A DNA stretch of 64,000 nt from JBBPYC01 sp038200275 (GCA_038200275.1 JBBPYC010000012.1:12109-76108); one strand, 5' to 3'. Positions 34,768 through 44,192 are shown, counted from the stretch's first letter. Notes: generated from the sequence alone by a model not told the origin. A program made the numbers and translations.

Positions 34768-36381
34768 TCAGGCGCCGCGCAAGATCATGTCGGCTGCCTT
34801 CTCGCCGATCAGCACAGCGGCTGCGTTCGTGTTGGCCGACACCATCGTCGGCATGACGGACGCATCGACCACGCGCAATCCCTCAACGCCGCGCACGCGC
34901 AACTGCGCATCAACGACCGATGCATCGTCACCGCCCATGCGGCAGGTACCGCATGGATGGAACACAGTGCCGCCTTTGGCGCGCGCAAAGTCTTCAAGTT
35001 CGGCATCGGTTTGCACGGCGTTGCCGGGCAGGTATTCGTCGTCGGTGACCAAATCACGAAACGCGGGCTGGCGGTAGATGTCGCGCAGGATGCGCAGGCC
35101 ATTGACAACCACTTTGACGTCGTGCGGCGCGGTCAGGTAGTTCGAGACGATGCGCGGCGCGGCCAACGGATCACTGGAGCGAATCCCGACCCGCCCGCGC
35201 GATTCGGGCCGACACTGCGCGGTCGATGCGGAAAAGCCCGAGAAGCGGTGCAACGGATCGCCGGGCTTGTCGACCGACAGCGGCATCACGTTGAACAGCA
35301 AGTCCGCGCGCTCGTTCTTTGCAACGGCGCTTCTCACCATGCCGCCAACTTGACCCGCGCCGACAGTCAGCGGCCCGCGCTGGCCAAACAGCCACTGCGC
35401 GCCCATGCGTGCCAGGCCGATCGGGCTGCGCACCTGGTCGTTCAGCGACATCTTGTGTTTCAGCCGCACGATCACGCGGGCCTGGTAGTGGTCCTGCAGA
35501 TTGGCGCCGACTCCGCGTGCATCGACGATTGTGTCGATGCCGTGTTCGCGCAGCAGCGCGGCCGGCCCGATGCCGGACAGCTGCAACAACTGCGGTGACT
35601 GCAAGGCGCCGGCAGACAGCAGCACCTGACTATCAGCCGCAGCCTGCTGCAACTGACCGTCCTGCAGCCATTCGACCCCCGTGGTGCGCCCACGCTCGAT
35701 CACGATGCGCGTGACTTGCACGCCAGTCTGCACGGTGAGGTTGGCGCGCTTCCTCACCGGCGCAAGAAACGCCGTTGCAGCGCTGCTGCGCCAGTGGCCG
35801 CTCAGGGTGAGTTGATACGCGCCCAGGCCCTGGTCGATCTCACCGTTGAAGTCGGGGCTCAGCGGATAGCCGGCTTGCGTGCCGGCGGCAACCCACGCGT
35901 CGCAGTACGGGTGGTCGTTGCGCAGGTTCGATACGCCGAGTTCGCCGTCGCGCCCGTGGTAGTCGCTTGGCGGGCCGTCATAGCGCTCGGACTTCTTGAA
36001 CAAAGGCAGCAGCTCCTCATAGCTCCAGCCCGTAGCGCCTTGCCGCGCCCAGTCGTCAAAATCGGCGCGTTGGCCCCGGATGTAAAGCAGCCCGTTGATC
36101 GCGCTGGATCCGCCGAGCACCTTGCCGCGCGGCCAGACGACCCGGCGGTTGCCGGTCTCAGGCTGGGGTTCGACTTCGAACTGCCAGGAATGGCGCGGGT
36201 CATAGATCGACCGAAAGTAGCCGACCGGAAGCTTGAGCCAGAAGCTGCGCGCCTCACCACCGGCTTCCAGCACCAGCACACGCCGGCTTGAATCGGCACT
36301 GAGCCGGTTCGCGAGCACGCAGCCCGCGGAGCCGGCGCCGATGATGATGGTGTCGTAGCCTTTTGCGAGCGCGTTACTCAT
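34768..36381 (-). CDS. GMC family oxidoreductase (choline/alcohol dehydrogenase-like)
   Basis: A 537-residue FAD enzyme that oxidises an alcohol to an aldehyde or ketone. The FAD motif is TIIIGAGSAGCVLANRLS at the N-terminus. GMC signature 1 lies around GKVLGGSSAINGLLYIRG, and signature 2 around GALQSPQLLQLSGIGP. The catalytic His is in HPCGTCRMGGDD, with the partner position Asn in SANTNAAAVLIGEKAAD. Length and motifs fit the choline dehydrogenase/PEG dehydrogenase group; the substrate cannot be assigned. It is transcribed with the downstream enoyl-CoA hydratase-like gene. Confidence 0.94.
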   Translation of the reverse strand: MSNALAKGYDTIIIGAGSAGCVLANRLSADSSRRVLVLEAGGEARSFWLKLPVGYFRSIYDPRHSWQFEVEPQPETGNRRVVWPRGKVLGGSSAINGLLYIRGQRADFDDWARQGATGWSYEELLPLFKKSERYDGPPSDYHGRDGELGVSNLRNDHPYCDAWVAAGTQAGYPLSPDFNGEIDQGLGAYQLTLSGHWRSSAATAFLAPVRKRANLTVQTGVQVTRIVIERGRTTGVEWLQDGQLQQAAADSQVLLSAGALQSPQLLQLSGIGPAALLREHGIDTIVDARGVGANLQDHYQARVIVRLKHKMSLNDQVRSPIGLARMGAQWLFGQRGPLTVGAGQVGGMVRSAVAKNERADLLFNVMPLSVDKPGDPLHRFSGFSASTAQCRPESRGRVGIRSSDPLAAPRIVSNYLTAPHDVKVVVNGLRILRDIYRQPAFRDLVTDDEYLPGNAVQTDAELEDFARAKGGTVFHPCGTCRMGGDDASVVDAQLRVRGVEGLRVVDASVMPTMVSANTNAAAVLIGEKAADMILRGA

Positions 36382-36470
36382 CGGTCATCGGTGCTGCAAT
36401 CGTTGTAGCGTGAATTCTGTCGGTGATCCAGGGCATGGGCGACTCGCGAGGCCTAGAGCTAGCCTGGTTG

Positions 36471-36573
36471 GATCCAACAGGGGCCACGGACGGGCTTGGC
36501 CCTGCTTAAGACGCCGACCTCAGTTTAGGGGCAGGCGAGAGTCGACCGAAGAGGGCATAGCCTGGGGTGAGCC
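36471..36573 (-). repeat. Dispersed 3'-end repeat, copy D (after ABC binding-protein gene)
   Basis: Read on the minus strand, the element begins directly after the TAA of the upstream gene with GGCTCACCCCAGGCT, continues through CTTCGGTCGACTC, and ends CCGTGGCCCCTGTTGGATCC. It aligns closely with copy C across the whole length. It lies at the end of the nitrate/sulfonate/taurine-type importer and also beside the GMC gene, and it has the orientation of the importer gene. Confidence 0.75.
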
Positions 36574-37572
36574 TTATTCGACTTGGGCCAGGAACAGCTT
36601 CGGATCGAAGTAGGTTTTCGCATCCACCGGGTTCGCGATCTTCGCGTTCTCGACGAAGAAATCGGTCACCTGCTGCAGCCAGCCGGTTACCGTGCCGTCC
36701 TGGTATTTCTGTTTCCAATCGGCAGCCGAGTAGTACTTGGACGCCCTGAACTGCTGCTTGAACTCGTCAAACGGCAGTTGCGAGTACTGTGCCTTGTGCA
36801 GCATCACGGCTGCCGCGTCGGGGTCTTTCACGATCATCTCGTTGGCCGGCAGCCAGCCCGCGATCAGGCGGCCCAGCACTTCGCGATTGCCTTCAAAATA
36901 ATCGTTGCGCGCGCCCCAGCCGCCCATGATCGCGGCTTGCGGGAAGAACGCCGATGCATCGACCAGCTTGCGTGCATTTGGCACCTTGGAACGTACCACC
37001 GAGTCGAACGGCGACCACAGCGCCACGGCAGGCACTGCGCCGGAGATGAAGGAGGTGACGGCTTCGCTCATGCGTTGATTTACAAGCTGCACGTCTTTGG
37101 CCGAATCAAGCTGCGCCGACTTCAACGCGCGGTCCAGGAACACATGCGCGGTGGTGCCGGTGCTGGTCGAGATCTTTTTGCCCTTCAGGTCACCGATGGT
37201 CTTGATGCCGGAGTCTTCACTGACCCACAACTGGGCGGTTGCGTATTCGATGTTGTTCATCAGAAACGCCTTGCCCTGCCCGCGTGCCGGGAAGTTGGAC
37301 AGCACTGCGCCGGTGGACAACACATCCAGACTGCCGCCAATCATCGCCTGGAACAGCTCGAGCCCGGTCGTGAACTGGCGCAGTTCAAGCTCGATCCCCT
37401 GCTTCGCAAAGCTGCCGATTTCCTGCCCGATGAAGATGTGCGAATCGACCGCCGGCGTGTGCAGGTAGCCGACGCGCACCTTGGTCTTGTCCTGCGCGAG
37501 CAGGGGGGTGCCAAGGCCGGCGATGGTTGCCGCCGCGGCCGTTTGCAATAGGGTTCTGCGTTGTATGGTCAT
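36574..37572 (-). CDS. Nitrate/sulfonate/taurine-type ABC transporter, substrate-binding protein
   Basis: A 332-residue periplasmic receptor of the SsuA/TauA/NMT1 group. The signal peptide contains QRRTLLQTAAAATIAG, with a twin arginine, and ends near LLAQD. Mature regions include VRVGYLHTPAVDSHIFIGQE, KQGIELELRQFTTGLELFQA and LKGKKISTSTGTTAHVFLDR, the typical ligand-contact segments. It is 27 bp after the ATPase gene and is the last gene of the importer, followed by repeat copy D. Confidence 0.92.
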   Translation of the reverse strand: MTIQRRTLLQTAAAATIAGLGTPLLAQDKTKVRVGYLHTPAVDSHIFIGQEIGSFAKQGIELELRQFTTGLELFQAMIGGSLDVLSTGAVLSNFPARGQGKAFLMNNIEYATAQLWVSEDSGIKTIGDLKGKKISTSTGTTAHVFLDRALKSAQLDSAKDVQLVNQRMSEAVTSFISGAVPAVALWSPFDSVVRSKVPNARKLVDASAFFPQAAIMGGWGARNDYFEGNREVLGRLIAGWLPANEMIVKDPDAAAVMLHKAQYSQLPFDEFKQQFRASKYYSAADWKQKYQDGTVTGWLQQVTDFFVENAKIANPVDAKTYFDPKLFLAQVE

Positions 37573-37599
37573 GAGAGTCTCCTTCGGTTATAAAAATGC

Positions 37600-38448
37600 T
37601 CAGTCGGCCATCCGCACCGACTGCTTCGCCTGCGCTGCGTACTCTTCCATCACCAGCTCGCGGATCTCGGAGCGCAGCGCCATGAAGCGCGGATCTTCAT
37701 GCACGTTCTCGACACGTGGGTAACCGAATGGCACGTCGATGATGGTGCGAATGCGAGCGGGCCGGGCCGTGACCACCACGATGCGCGTCGAGAGATAGAT
37801 GGCCTCTTCGACCGAATGCGTGATCAGCATCACCGTCTTGCGCTCGGTCGTCAACACTTCCAGCAGCAGGTCCTGCATCGCGCTGCGGGTCTGGGCATCG
37901 AGCGCGCCGAATGGCTCATCCATCAGCAGAAACTCCGGCTTTACCGCGTACGCGCGTGCAATGGCCAGGCGCTGACGCATGCCGCCGGACAGGTGCTTCG
38001 GAAAATGCGAGGCGAAGTCGGATAGGCCCATCAGGCCCATGTAGCGCTCGCACACGGCAGCACGCTCGGCTGCCAAGATCTGATTGGCGCTCAGCTTCAG
38101 GCCGAACTCGATGTTCTGCCGCACCGTGAGCCACGGGAACACACCGTATTCCTGGAAGATCACGCCGCGGTCCGGACCCGGCTTGATGATGGGCTTGCCG
38201 TCCAGCAGCACGCTGCCGCCAGTGGGCTGCACGAAACCGCCGACGATGTTCATCAGCGTGGTCTTGCCGCAGCCGGAAGGCCCGATGACCGACACGAACT
38301 CACCTTCGTGGATGTCGAACGACACGTCGTCGATCACGCGCATCGGACCCCGCGCGGTGCTGAACTCGACCGACACGTGATCGAACGTGATGCGCACCGC
38401 ACCCTGGGGCGTGGGTGCCTGTGTGATGGCGGGTGAAGTGGTGCTCAT
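37600..38448 (-). CDS. Nitrate/sulfonate/taurine-type ABC transporter ATPase
   Basis: A 282-residue ATPase of the SsuB/TauB group. Walker A is VIGPSGCGKTTLMNIVGGF, the Q-loop VIFQEYGVFPWLTVRQNIE is characteristic of the group, the signature motif is LSGGMRQRLAIARAYA, and Walker B FLLMDEPFGALD. The ATG at 38448 is chosen over an upstream in-frame codon because it overlaps the permease stop by four bases, as coupled genes do. Confidence 0.93.
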   Translation of the reverse strand: MSTTSPAITQAPTPQGAVRITFDHVSVEFSTARGPMRVIDDVSFDIHEGEFVSVIGPSGCGKTTLMNIVGGFVQPTGGSVLLDGKPIIKPGPDRGVIFQEYGVFPWLTVRQNIEFGLKLSANQILAAERAAVCERYMGLMGLSDFASHFPKHLSGGMRQRLAIARAYAVKPEFLLMDEPFGALDAQTRSAMQDLLLEVLTTERKTVMLITHSVEEAIYLSTRIVVVTARPARIRTIIDVPFGYPRVENVHEDPRFMALRSEIRELVMEEYAAQAKQSVRMAD

Positions 38449-39212
38449 GCGATCCGGTCCTGCCATGCGACAAGGCGGCGGCTTGCAAAGCGCAACGCCA
38501 GGTCCATCGTCAGTGCGATGAGGCCGATGCAGATGATGCCTACGTAGATGATGTCGAGTTGAAAGAACGACGAAGCATCCTGAATCAACGCGCCCAGGCC
38601 CTGTTGCGCGGCAATCAACTCAGACGCGACCAACGTGGCCCACGCGACGCCAAGCGCAACCCGGATCGCCGTCAGGATGTGCGGCACGGTGAGTGGCAGG
38701 ATCACCTTCAGAAAAATCTCGAAATCGGTCGCGCCGAGCGTGCGCGAGACCCGCACGAAGATCGGGCTGATTTGAGCGATGCCTTCGTACATCACGATCA
38801 CACCCGCGAAGAACGACGCATAGAACAAGATGACGGTCTTGGCGACCTCGTCGATACCGAAGTAGACGATGACCAGTGGAATCAACGCAATCGGTGGTAA
38901 GGCGCGAAAGAAGTTGATGACCGGATCAATGAAGCTGCGCAGTCCCTTGTACCAACCCAGGCAAAAGCCCACCGGCACCGCCAGCACGATGCCCAGCGTG
39001 ACCCCGATCAGCACGCGCTGGGTGGACATCCAGATGTCCATCGGCAGCCGTCCCTGCGCCAGTTCGATGAACTTGCCCCAGACCGCGTGCGGCGCCGGCA
39101 CCAGCGCCGGGTTGATCCAGCCGCTCGCGCGAATGCCGTACCACAGCAGCAGCAGCAGGCACCAAGGCGCGAGAATCAGCGCCGCTTTGGTCCAGGTCGA
39201 TCGGGTCGGCAT
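38445..39212 (-). CDS. Nitrate/sulfonate/taurine-type ABC transporter permease
   Basis: A 255-residue inner-membrane permease with six hydrophobic segments. Family regions are LLLLWYGIRASGWINPALVP, RVLIGVTLGIVLAVPVGFCL, FFRALPPIALIPLVIVYFGI and VALGVAWATLVASELIAAQQ; the last is the coupling-helix area. It is the first gene of the importer, divergent from the GntR regulator gene with about 120 bp between them, which makes the regulator a likely controller of the importer. Confidence 0.93.
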   Translation of the reverse strand: MPTRSTWTKAALILAPWCLLLLLWYGIRASGWINPALVPAPHAVWGKFIELAQGRLPMDIWMSTQRVLIGVTLGIVLAVPVGFCLGWYKGLRSFIDPVINFFRALPPIALIPLVIVYFGIDEVAKTVILFYASFFAGVIVMYEGIAQISPIFVRVSRTLGATDFEIFLKVILPLTVPHILTAIRVALGVAWATLVASELIAAQQGLGALIQDASSFFQLDIIYVGIICIGLIALTMDLALRFASRRLVAWQDRIA

Positions 39213-39295
39213 GGGCGAATTCTTCTCCTCAAATCAGCTTCGCACAGCGAGTTGTTGTCCACTGCAGTCCACGTGTGCTGGCACGCCGAGTTATT

Positions 39296-39313
39296 TGGTC
39301 ATACTGTAAACCA
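39296..39313. promoter_or_regulatory. Candidate operator between the ABC importer and the GntR gene
   Basis: The sequence TGGTCATACTGTAAACCA has inverted ends (TGGT and ACCA) around a 10-bp AT-richer core. It sits about 18 bp before the GntR start and about 85 bp from the divergent permease start. GntR/HutC proteins usually bind short palindromes in such shared promoter regions. Only the outer four bases are symmetric, so this is weak. Confidence 0.3.
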
Positions 39314-39331
39314 TACGTTTGACTGACCGAC

Positions 39332-40057
39332 ATGATCGAACCCTTTGCTTCCAGTCCCGTTCCGCGTTATTCGAGGGTCGCCGACGTGCTGCGCCAACGC
39401 ATCACGCGCGGTGTCTGGCTGCAAGGCCAGCGGCTGCCTTCGCTGGAAGCGTTGGGCGTCGAGTTCCAGGTCGCGCGGGTCACGATGCGGCGCTCGATCG
39501 AGCTGCTCGCGCGAGATGGTCTGGTGCGTGCGCAGCAGGGCCGCGGCACCTTCGTGATCGGCCAGCCCGCGCGGGCGCGGCCAATCTCCGTGGTCACCAC
39601 GCTGGACGAACTGACCCGGTTCTATCGGGACACTTCGCCCGTGATCGTCAATATCGACGAATCGATCACTTCGCCGCCATTGCGCGAAAGCGATGGCACC
39701 CCAGCCGAGCGCTACGTGTTCATGCGGCGCGTGCACTCCCAGCAGGGCGTGCCGTATTGCGTGATCAACATTTATCTGGACGAGGCGATTTTTCGCAAGA
39801 GCCCGAAGCGCTTTCGTGAGCAGACCGTCATTCCGATCCTGGGCACGCTCAAGGGCGTGCAGATCGCCGACGCGCGCCAGGTGCTGACCATTGGTGCAGC
39901 CGATACCGAAGTCGCAAAGCTTCTCCGACTGGCCGTAAACGCGCCGGTTGCGGAAGTCCGCCGTGTCTTCAAGGCGCCGGACGGCCGCGTGATCTACCTC
40001 GCTGAAGTAACCTACCGCGGCGACGCGATCCAATTGCAGATGAACCTCAAGCCATGA
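39332..40057 (+). CDS. GntR-family transcriptional regulator (HutC/UTRA type)
   Basis: A 241-residue regulator. The N-terminal winged helix-turn-helix spans about residues 10-75, with VPRYSRVADVLRQRITRGVW, LPSLEALGVEFQVARVTMRR and LVRAQQGRGTFV. The C-terminal UTRA ligand domain reads PAERYVFMRRVHSQQGVPYC and ends with YRGDAIQLQMNL. It overlaps the enolase-superfamily gene start by four bases and is divergent from the nitrate/sulfonate-type importer. It probably senses a metabolite handled by one of these systems. Confidence 0.93.
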   Translation: MIEPFASSPVPRYSRVADVLRQRITRGVWLQGQRLPSLEALGVEFQVARVTMRRSIELLARDGLVRAQQGRGTFVIGQPARARPISVVTTLDELTRFYRDTSPVIVNIDESITSPPLRESDGTPAERYVFMRRVHSQQGVPYCVINIYLDEAIFRKSPKRFREQTVIPILGTLKGVQIADARQVLTIGAADTEVAKLLRLAVNAPVAEVRRVFKAPDGRVIYLAEVTYRGDAIQLQMNLKP

Positions 40058-41202
40058 TCAAGACCTTGCCGTCCGACCCGCTTGCGATCCGCAGCGTGGA
40101 AGCGTTCGTGTTCCGCTATCCGGTGCGCACGCCGGTTCGTACTTCGTTCGGCATCATGCGGGACCGGCCGGCCGTGTTCGTGCGGGTCACGGACGATGAG
40201 GGTGCGGTTGGCTGGGGCGAGGTCTGGTGCAATTTCCCCACTTGCGGCGCTGAGCATCGCGCGGCGCTGGTCCTCAGCGTGCTTGCACCACTGCTGGAGG
40301 GCAAGCGGTTCGACGGCGGGCCGGTGCAGGCATTCGACAAGGCCACTGCGCAGACCGCAGTGCTTGCGATCCAGTCCGGGGAGCCCGGGCCTCTGGCGCA
40401 GTCGATTGCAGGGATCGACCTCGCGTTGTGGGACCTGTGTGCACGCCGTGCGGGTCAGCCGCTGTGGCGCTACCTTGGCGGCGCAAACGGCCATATTCCG
40501 GTCTATGCCAGCGGCATCAACCCCGACGACCCGGCAGCCATTGCATTGGCGCAACGCGCCGCAGGTCACCTTGCCTTCAAGCTCAAGATCGGCTTCGACG
40601 CGGACCGTGATGTATTGAATGTGCAGGCGTTGCGGCACGCCCTCGGCGACGATGCGCCGTTGATGGTGGATGCGAACCAGGCTTGGTCACTCGAAGAGGC
40701 GTGCGGCATGGCCAAGCGACTCGACGGTTTCGGCCTTGGCTGGCTCGAAGAGCCGCTGCGCGCGGACCGGCCGTGGCACGAATGGCAGGCGCTGCGATCC
40801 CGCAGTTCGATACCGCTGGCGGCTGGCGAGAACCTGGTAGGCCTGGACGCATTCGACGAAGCAATGCAGTCGCAGGCGCTTTCGGTAGTGCAGCCGGACG
40901 CGGCCAAGTGGGGCGGTATCTCTGGCAACTGGTCGGTCATCGCGCGCCTCTTCGACGCCGGCTTGCGATTCTGCCCACACTATCTGGGTGCCGGCATCGG
41001 GCTGTCGGCATCGGGCCATCTGTTGGCCGCGGCTGGCGGCGGCGGGTTGCTTGAAGTCGATTCGAACCCGAACCCGTTGCGCACCGACCTATGTCCCGCG
41101 CTCGGCCGCATCGAAGACGGCTTCATCGAGCTGGGCGAGTCCCCTGGCATTGGTGTCGAGCCGAACCTGGAGCGACTGGCCCAGTCCATCCGGTCAGGCT
41201 GA
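40054..41202 (+). CDS. Mandelate racemase/muconate lactonizing enzyme family protein
   Basis: A 382-residue enolase-superfamily protein that would abstract a proton alpha to a carboxylate. The KxK motif is FKLKIG (Lys176, Lys178). Metal ligands are visible as Asp206 in VDANQAW, Glu232 in WLEEPL, and Glu259 in AAGEN. A His at 309 (CPHYLGAG) is placed like the catalytic His of mandelate racemase. These suggest an acid-sugar dehydratase or racemase of the MR subgroup, but the substrate is not defined. The gene overlaps the GntR gene and is followed after 67 bp by an antiporter. Confidence 0.92.
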   Translation: MIKTLPSDPLAIRSVEAFVFRYPVRTPVRTSFGIMRDRPAVFVRVTDDEGAVGWGEVWCNFPTCGAEHRAALVLSVLAPLLEGKRFDGGPVQAFDKATAQTAVLAIQSGEPGPLAQSIAGIDLALWDLCARRAGQPLWRYLGGANGHIPVYASGINPDDPAAIALAQRAAGHLAFKLKIGFDADRDVLNVQALRHALGDDAPLMVDANQAWSLEEACGMAKRLDGFGLGWLEEPLRADRPWHEWQALRSRSSIPLAAGENLVGLDAFDEAMQSQALSVVQPDAAKWGGISGNWSVIARLFDAGLRFCPHYLGAGIGLSASGHLLAAAGGGGLLEVDSNPNPLRTDLCPALGRIEDGFIELGESPGIGVEPNLERLAQSIRSG

Positions 41203-41269
41203 AGGCACACGCTCGGGGCGGTCGCGCCGATTCGCTTCGGGTCCAGGGCCATCGGGTACGCTTGAACCC

Positions 41270-42511
41270 ATGCTCGACATCATCGCCCTGACTCTCGTCA
41301 TCACCGCGCTGCTGGCGTATCTGAATCACCGCTTCGTCGGGCTACCCACTACGATCGGCGTGATGGCGACGGCGCTGGCGCTGTCGCTCGCCATCGTCGG
41401 ACTGAACGCGTTGGGCGTCGCGCAGGACCTGTTCGCAGCGGAAGAAAAACTGCTGCGTTTGATCGATTTTCGCGATGTCCTGCTGGACGGCATGCTGTCG
41501 CTGCTGCTATTCGCCGGCGCACTGCATGTGCACCTGGATGACCTGAAGCAATACCGTTGGCAGATCGGCGCACTCGCAATCATCGGCACCGTGGCGTCCA
41601 CCGCGGTGGTCGGCTTTGCGATGTACTACATGCTGCCGCTGGTGGGCCTGACGCTGGCGCTGCCCTACTGCCTGCTGTTCGGCGCGCTGATCTCGCCGAC
41701 CGATCCGGTTGCGGTGATGGGCATCCTGCGCACCGCCGGCGCGCCAAAGAACCTGGAGACGGTGATTACGGGCGAGTCGCTGTTCAACGACGGGCTGGGC
41801 GTGGTGTTGTTCAGCCTGTTGCTCGGGGTCGCGGCCAGCGGCACCATTCCGACCGCGAATGAAGCGCTGCTGGCGTTCGCGCATGAAGCCGGCGGCGGGC
41901 TCGTGTTCGGCCTGGTGCTTGGCTATTTGACGTATCGGCTCATCAAGAGCATCGATCAGTACCAGGTCGAGGTGCTGCTGACGTTGGCGGCCGTCGTCGG
42001 CGGTTACGCGCTGTGTACCAAGCTGCACATCTCCGGGCCGCTGGCGATGGTGGTGGCCGGCGTGATGATCGGCAATCCGGGCAGAAGCCACGGCATGTCG
42101 GACATCACGCGGAACTACGTCGACATGTTCTGGGAGCTGCTCGACGAAATCCTGAACGCCGTGCTGTTCGTGCTGATCGGCATGGAGGTGCTGGTGGTTG
42201 CATTCCCGAACAATGTGCTGCTGGCCGGTGCGGGAGCGATCGTGCTGACGTTGCTGGCGCGCACGCTGGTGGTGGGGCTGCCAGTGGGTGCGTTGACGCA
42301 AGCCTTCAAGCTGCCGACCGGCTCTTGGCGCGTGCTGACCTGGGGCGGACTGCGCGGCGGAATTTCGGTCGCACTCGCGCTGTCGATTCCGGTGGGGCCG
42401 GAGCGCGACTTGGTGCTGGCGCTGACTTACTGTGTGGTGGTGTTCTCGATCCTGGTGCAGGGCCTCACGGTGTCGAAGGTGATCCGGCACGCGATGCGCA
42501 CGTCGGCTTGA
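41270..42511 (+). CDS. Na+/H+ antiporter (CPA1 family)
   Basis: A 413-residue inner-membrane protein with about 12 hydrophobic segments. CPA1 hallmarks are ALISPTDPVAVMGILR near residue 140 and TVITGESLFNDGLGVVLF near 165, which contain the conserved Asp residues of the ion site. The region VLTWGGLRGGISVALALSIP near the end is also typical. The start at ATG 41270 gives the usual short periplasmic N-terminus. Its position between an enolase-superfamily enzyme and a binding protein may be incidental. Confidence 0.93.
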   Translation: MLDIIALTLVITALLAYLNHRFVGLPTTIGVMATALALSLAIVGLNALGVAQDLFAAEEKLLRLIDFRDVLLDGMLSLLLFAGALHVHLDDLKQYRWQIGALAIIGTVASTAVVGFAMYYMLPLVGLTLALPYCLLFGALISPTDPVAVMGILRTAGAPKNLETVITGESLFNDGLGVVLFSLLLGVAASGTIPTANEALLAFAHEAGGGLVFGLVLGYLTYRLIKSIDQYQVEVLLTLAAVVGGYALCTKLHISGPLAMVVAGVMIGNPGRSHGMSDITRNYVDMFWELLDEILNAVLFVLIGMEVLVVAFPNNVLLAGAGAIVLTLLARTLVVGLPVGALTQAFKLPTGSWRVLTWGGLRGGISVALALSIPVGPERDLVLALTYCVVVFSILVQGLTVSKVIRHAMRTSA

Positions 42512-42608
42512 GGCACGCGCACCGCCGACGTTGCAGCGGGGTGCACGCGATTCGCTGCGCTACGATGATTTGTTCACTTCTTCCAACCCGTCGAAAGGTG
42601 CCTCCCCG

Positions 42609-44102
42609 ATGAAACGCCGTCAGTTTTCCCTGTCCGCTGCCGCTGCTGTCGGCCTGGCCAGCACACCATTCGCTGCCCTCGCCCAATCGCGCCGCAAGGA
42701 CACTGTCGTCCTCGGCATGACGCTGGAGCCGCCTGGTCTGGATCCGACGGCCGGTGCCGCGTCTTCGATTGCCGAGATCACGCTCTACAACATCTTTGAG
42801 ACGCTGACCAAGATCAACGCAGACGGCAGCGTGACGCCGCTGCTGGCAGAGAGCTGGGAAGTCTCACCGGACCTGAAGCGCTACACGTTCAAGCTCAAGA
42901 AGGACGTGAAGTTTCAGAACGGCGAGCCGTTCAACGCCGAAGCAGTCAAGTTCTCATTCACGCGCGCGGCTGACGAGAAAAGCACCAACAAGGACAAGCG
43001 CACCTTTGCCGGCATGGACAGCGTCAAGGCAGAGAGTGAGCACACCGTGACGATCACCGTCCAGGAGATCGACCCCGACTTCCTGTTCCTGATGGGCCAA
43101 GCCACCGCGATCGTCGTCGAGCCGAAAAGCGCGGAGACCAACGCGACGAAACCGGTCGGCACTGGCCCGTACAAGCTCGAGAACTGGAGCAAGGGCGCAG
43201 CCGTGTCGCTGGCCGCCTGGGATGGGTATCGCGATTCCGCAGCCATCGCAATCAAGAAAGCCACGTTCCGCTTCATCCCGGACCCGGCTGCGCAAGTCGC
43301 ATCGCTGCTGTCGGGTGACGTCGACGCGTTCGTGCGCGTGACGCCGCGCGGCGTGGCGCAGTTCAAGGCCGATCCGCGCTTCGCGGTGATCGTGAGCGGC
43401 TCGCGAGCGAAAACGATCCTCGCAATGAACAATGCGAAGAAGCCGCTCGACGACGTGCGCGTGCGCCGTGCGATCTCGGCTGCGATCGATCGCAAGGCCG
43501 TGATCGAAGGCGCGGTGGAAGGTTACGGCGTGCCGATCGGCAGCCACTACGTGCCAGGCGCCGATGGCTATGTGGACACCACCGGCGTCAACCCGTTCAA
43601 CCTGGACAAGGCAAAAGCGCTCTTGAAAGAAGCCGGCGTGCAGACCCCGCTGACCTTGACGATGACGCTGCCGCCAACACCGTATGCGCGCCAGGGCGGT
43701 GAGGTAATTGCAGCGGAACTGGCCAAGGTCGGCATTACGGTCAAAACTGAAAACGTCGAGTGGGCGCAGTGGCTTTCGGGCACGTTCAAGAACAAGAACT
43801 ACGACCTGACGATCATCTCCCACGTGGAGCCATTCGATCTCGGCAACTACGCCAAGGCGGACTACTACTGGGGCTACCAGTCGCCGAAGTTCAACGCGCT
43901 GTACGACAAGATCCGCACGACGGCGGCCGGCTCCGAGCGCAACGCATTGCTTGGCGATGCGCAACAGCTGCTGGCTGAGGACGCAGCCAACGTCTACTTG
44001 TTCCAGCCCCAGTGGATCACCGTCACGAACAAGACCCTCAAGGGGTTTTGGAAAGACATGCCGCTGTTCGTGAATGACCTTTCCGCGCTGTCCTGGAGTT
44101 AG
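42609..44102 (+). CDS. Family-5 extracellular solute-binding protein (peptide/nickel/opine type)
   Basis: A 497-residue periplasmic receptor (SBP_bac_5). The signal peptide begins MKRRQFSLSAAAAVGLA with a twin arginine and ends at AALAQ. The mature protein has the family signature LAESWEVSPDLKRYTFKLKK and FNAEAVKFSFTRA. No family permease or ATPase is adjacent; the nearest are the DppBCDF-like genes 9 kb upstream, which lack a binding protein. It could supply that importer, though this is inference. A terminator within repeat copy E follows. Confidence 0.92.
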   Translation: MKRRQFSLSAAAAVGLASTPFAALAQSRRKDTVVLGMTLEPPGLDPTAGAASSIAEITLYNIFETLTKINADGSVTPLLAESWEVSPDLKRYTFKLKKDVKFQNGEPFNAEAVKFSFTRAADEKSTNKDKRTFAGMDSVKAESEHTVTITVQEIDPDFLFLMGQATAIVVEPKSAETNATKPVGTGPYKLENWSKGAAVSLAAWDGYRDSAAIAIKKATFRFIPDPAAQVASLLSGDVDAFVRVTPRGVAQFKADPRFAVIVSGSRAKTILAMNNAKKPLDDVRVRRAISAAIDRKAVIEGAVEGYGVPIGSHYVPGADGYVDTTGVNPFNLDKAKALLKEAGVQTPLTLTMTLPPTPYARQGGEVIAAELAKVGITVKTENVEWAQWLSGTFKNKNYDLTIISHVEPFDLGNYAKADYYWGYQSPKFNALYDKIRTTAAGSERNALLGDAQQLLAEDAANVYLFQPQWITVTNKTLKGFWKDMPLFVNDLSALSWS

Positions 44103-44192
44103 CACTCGCGGCTGGCCTTTGGCCTCGTCGTTCGGCTCTCAGCCACCCTCGACCGAGGGCGACGCCTGCCGGCCTTGCACGGCCAGTTGGCG
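44103..44192 (+). repeat. Dispersed 3'-end repeat, copy E (divergent)
   Basis: The element begins directly after the TAG with CACTCGCGGCTGGCC and contains GTTCGGCTCTCAGCCACCCTCG. CCCTCG and CGAGGG form a perfect six-pair hairpin, and outer CGTCG/CGACG arms enclose it. It is the most divergent member of the family and merges into an intrinsic terminator. Confidence 0.55.
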
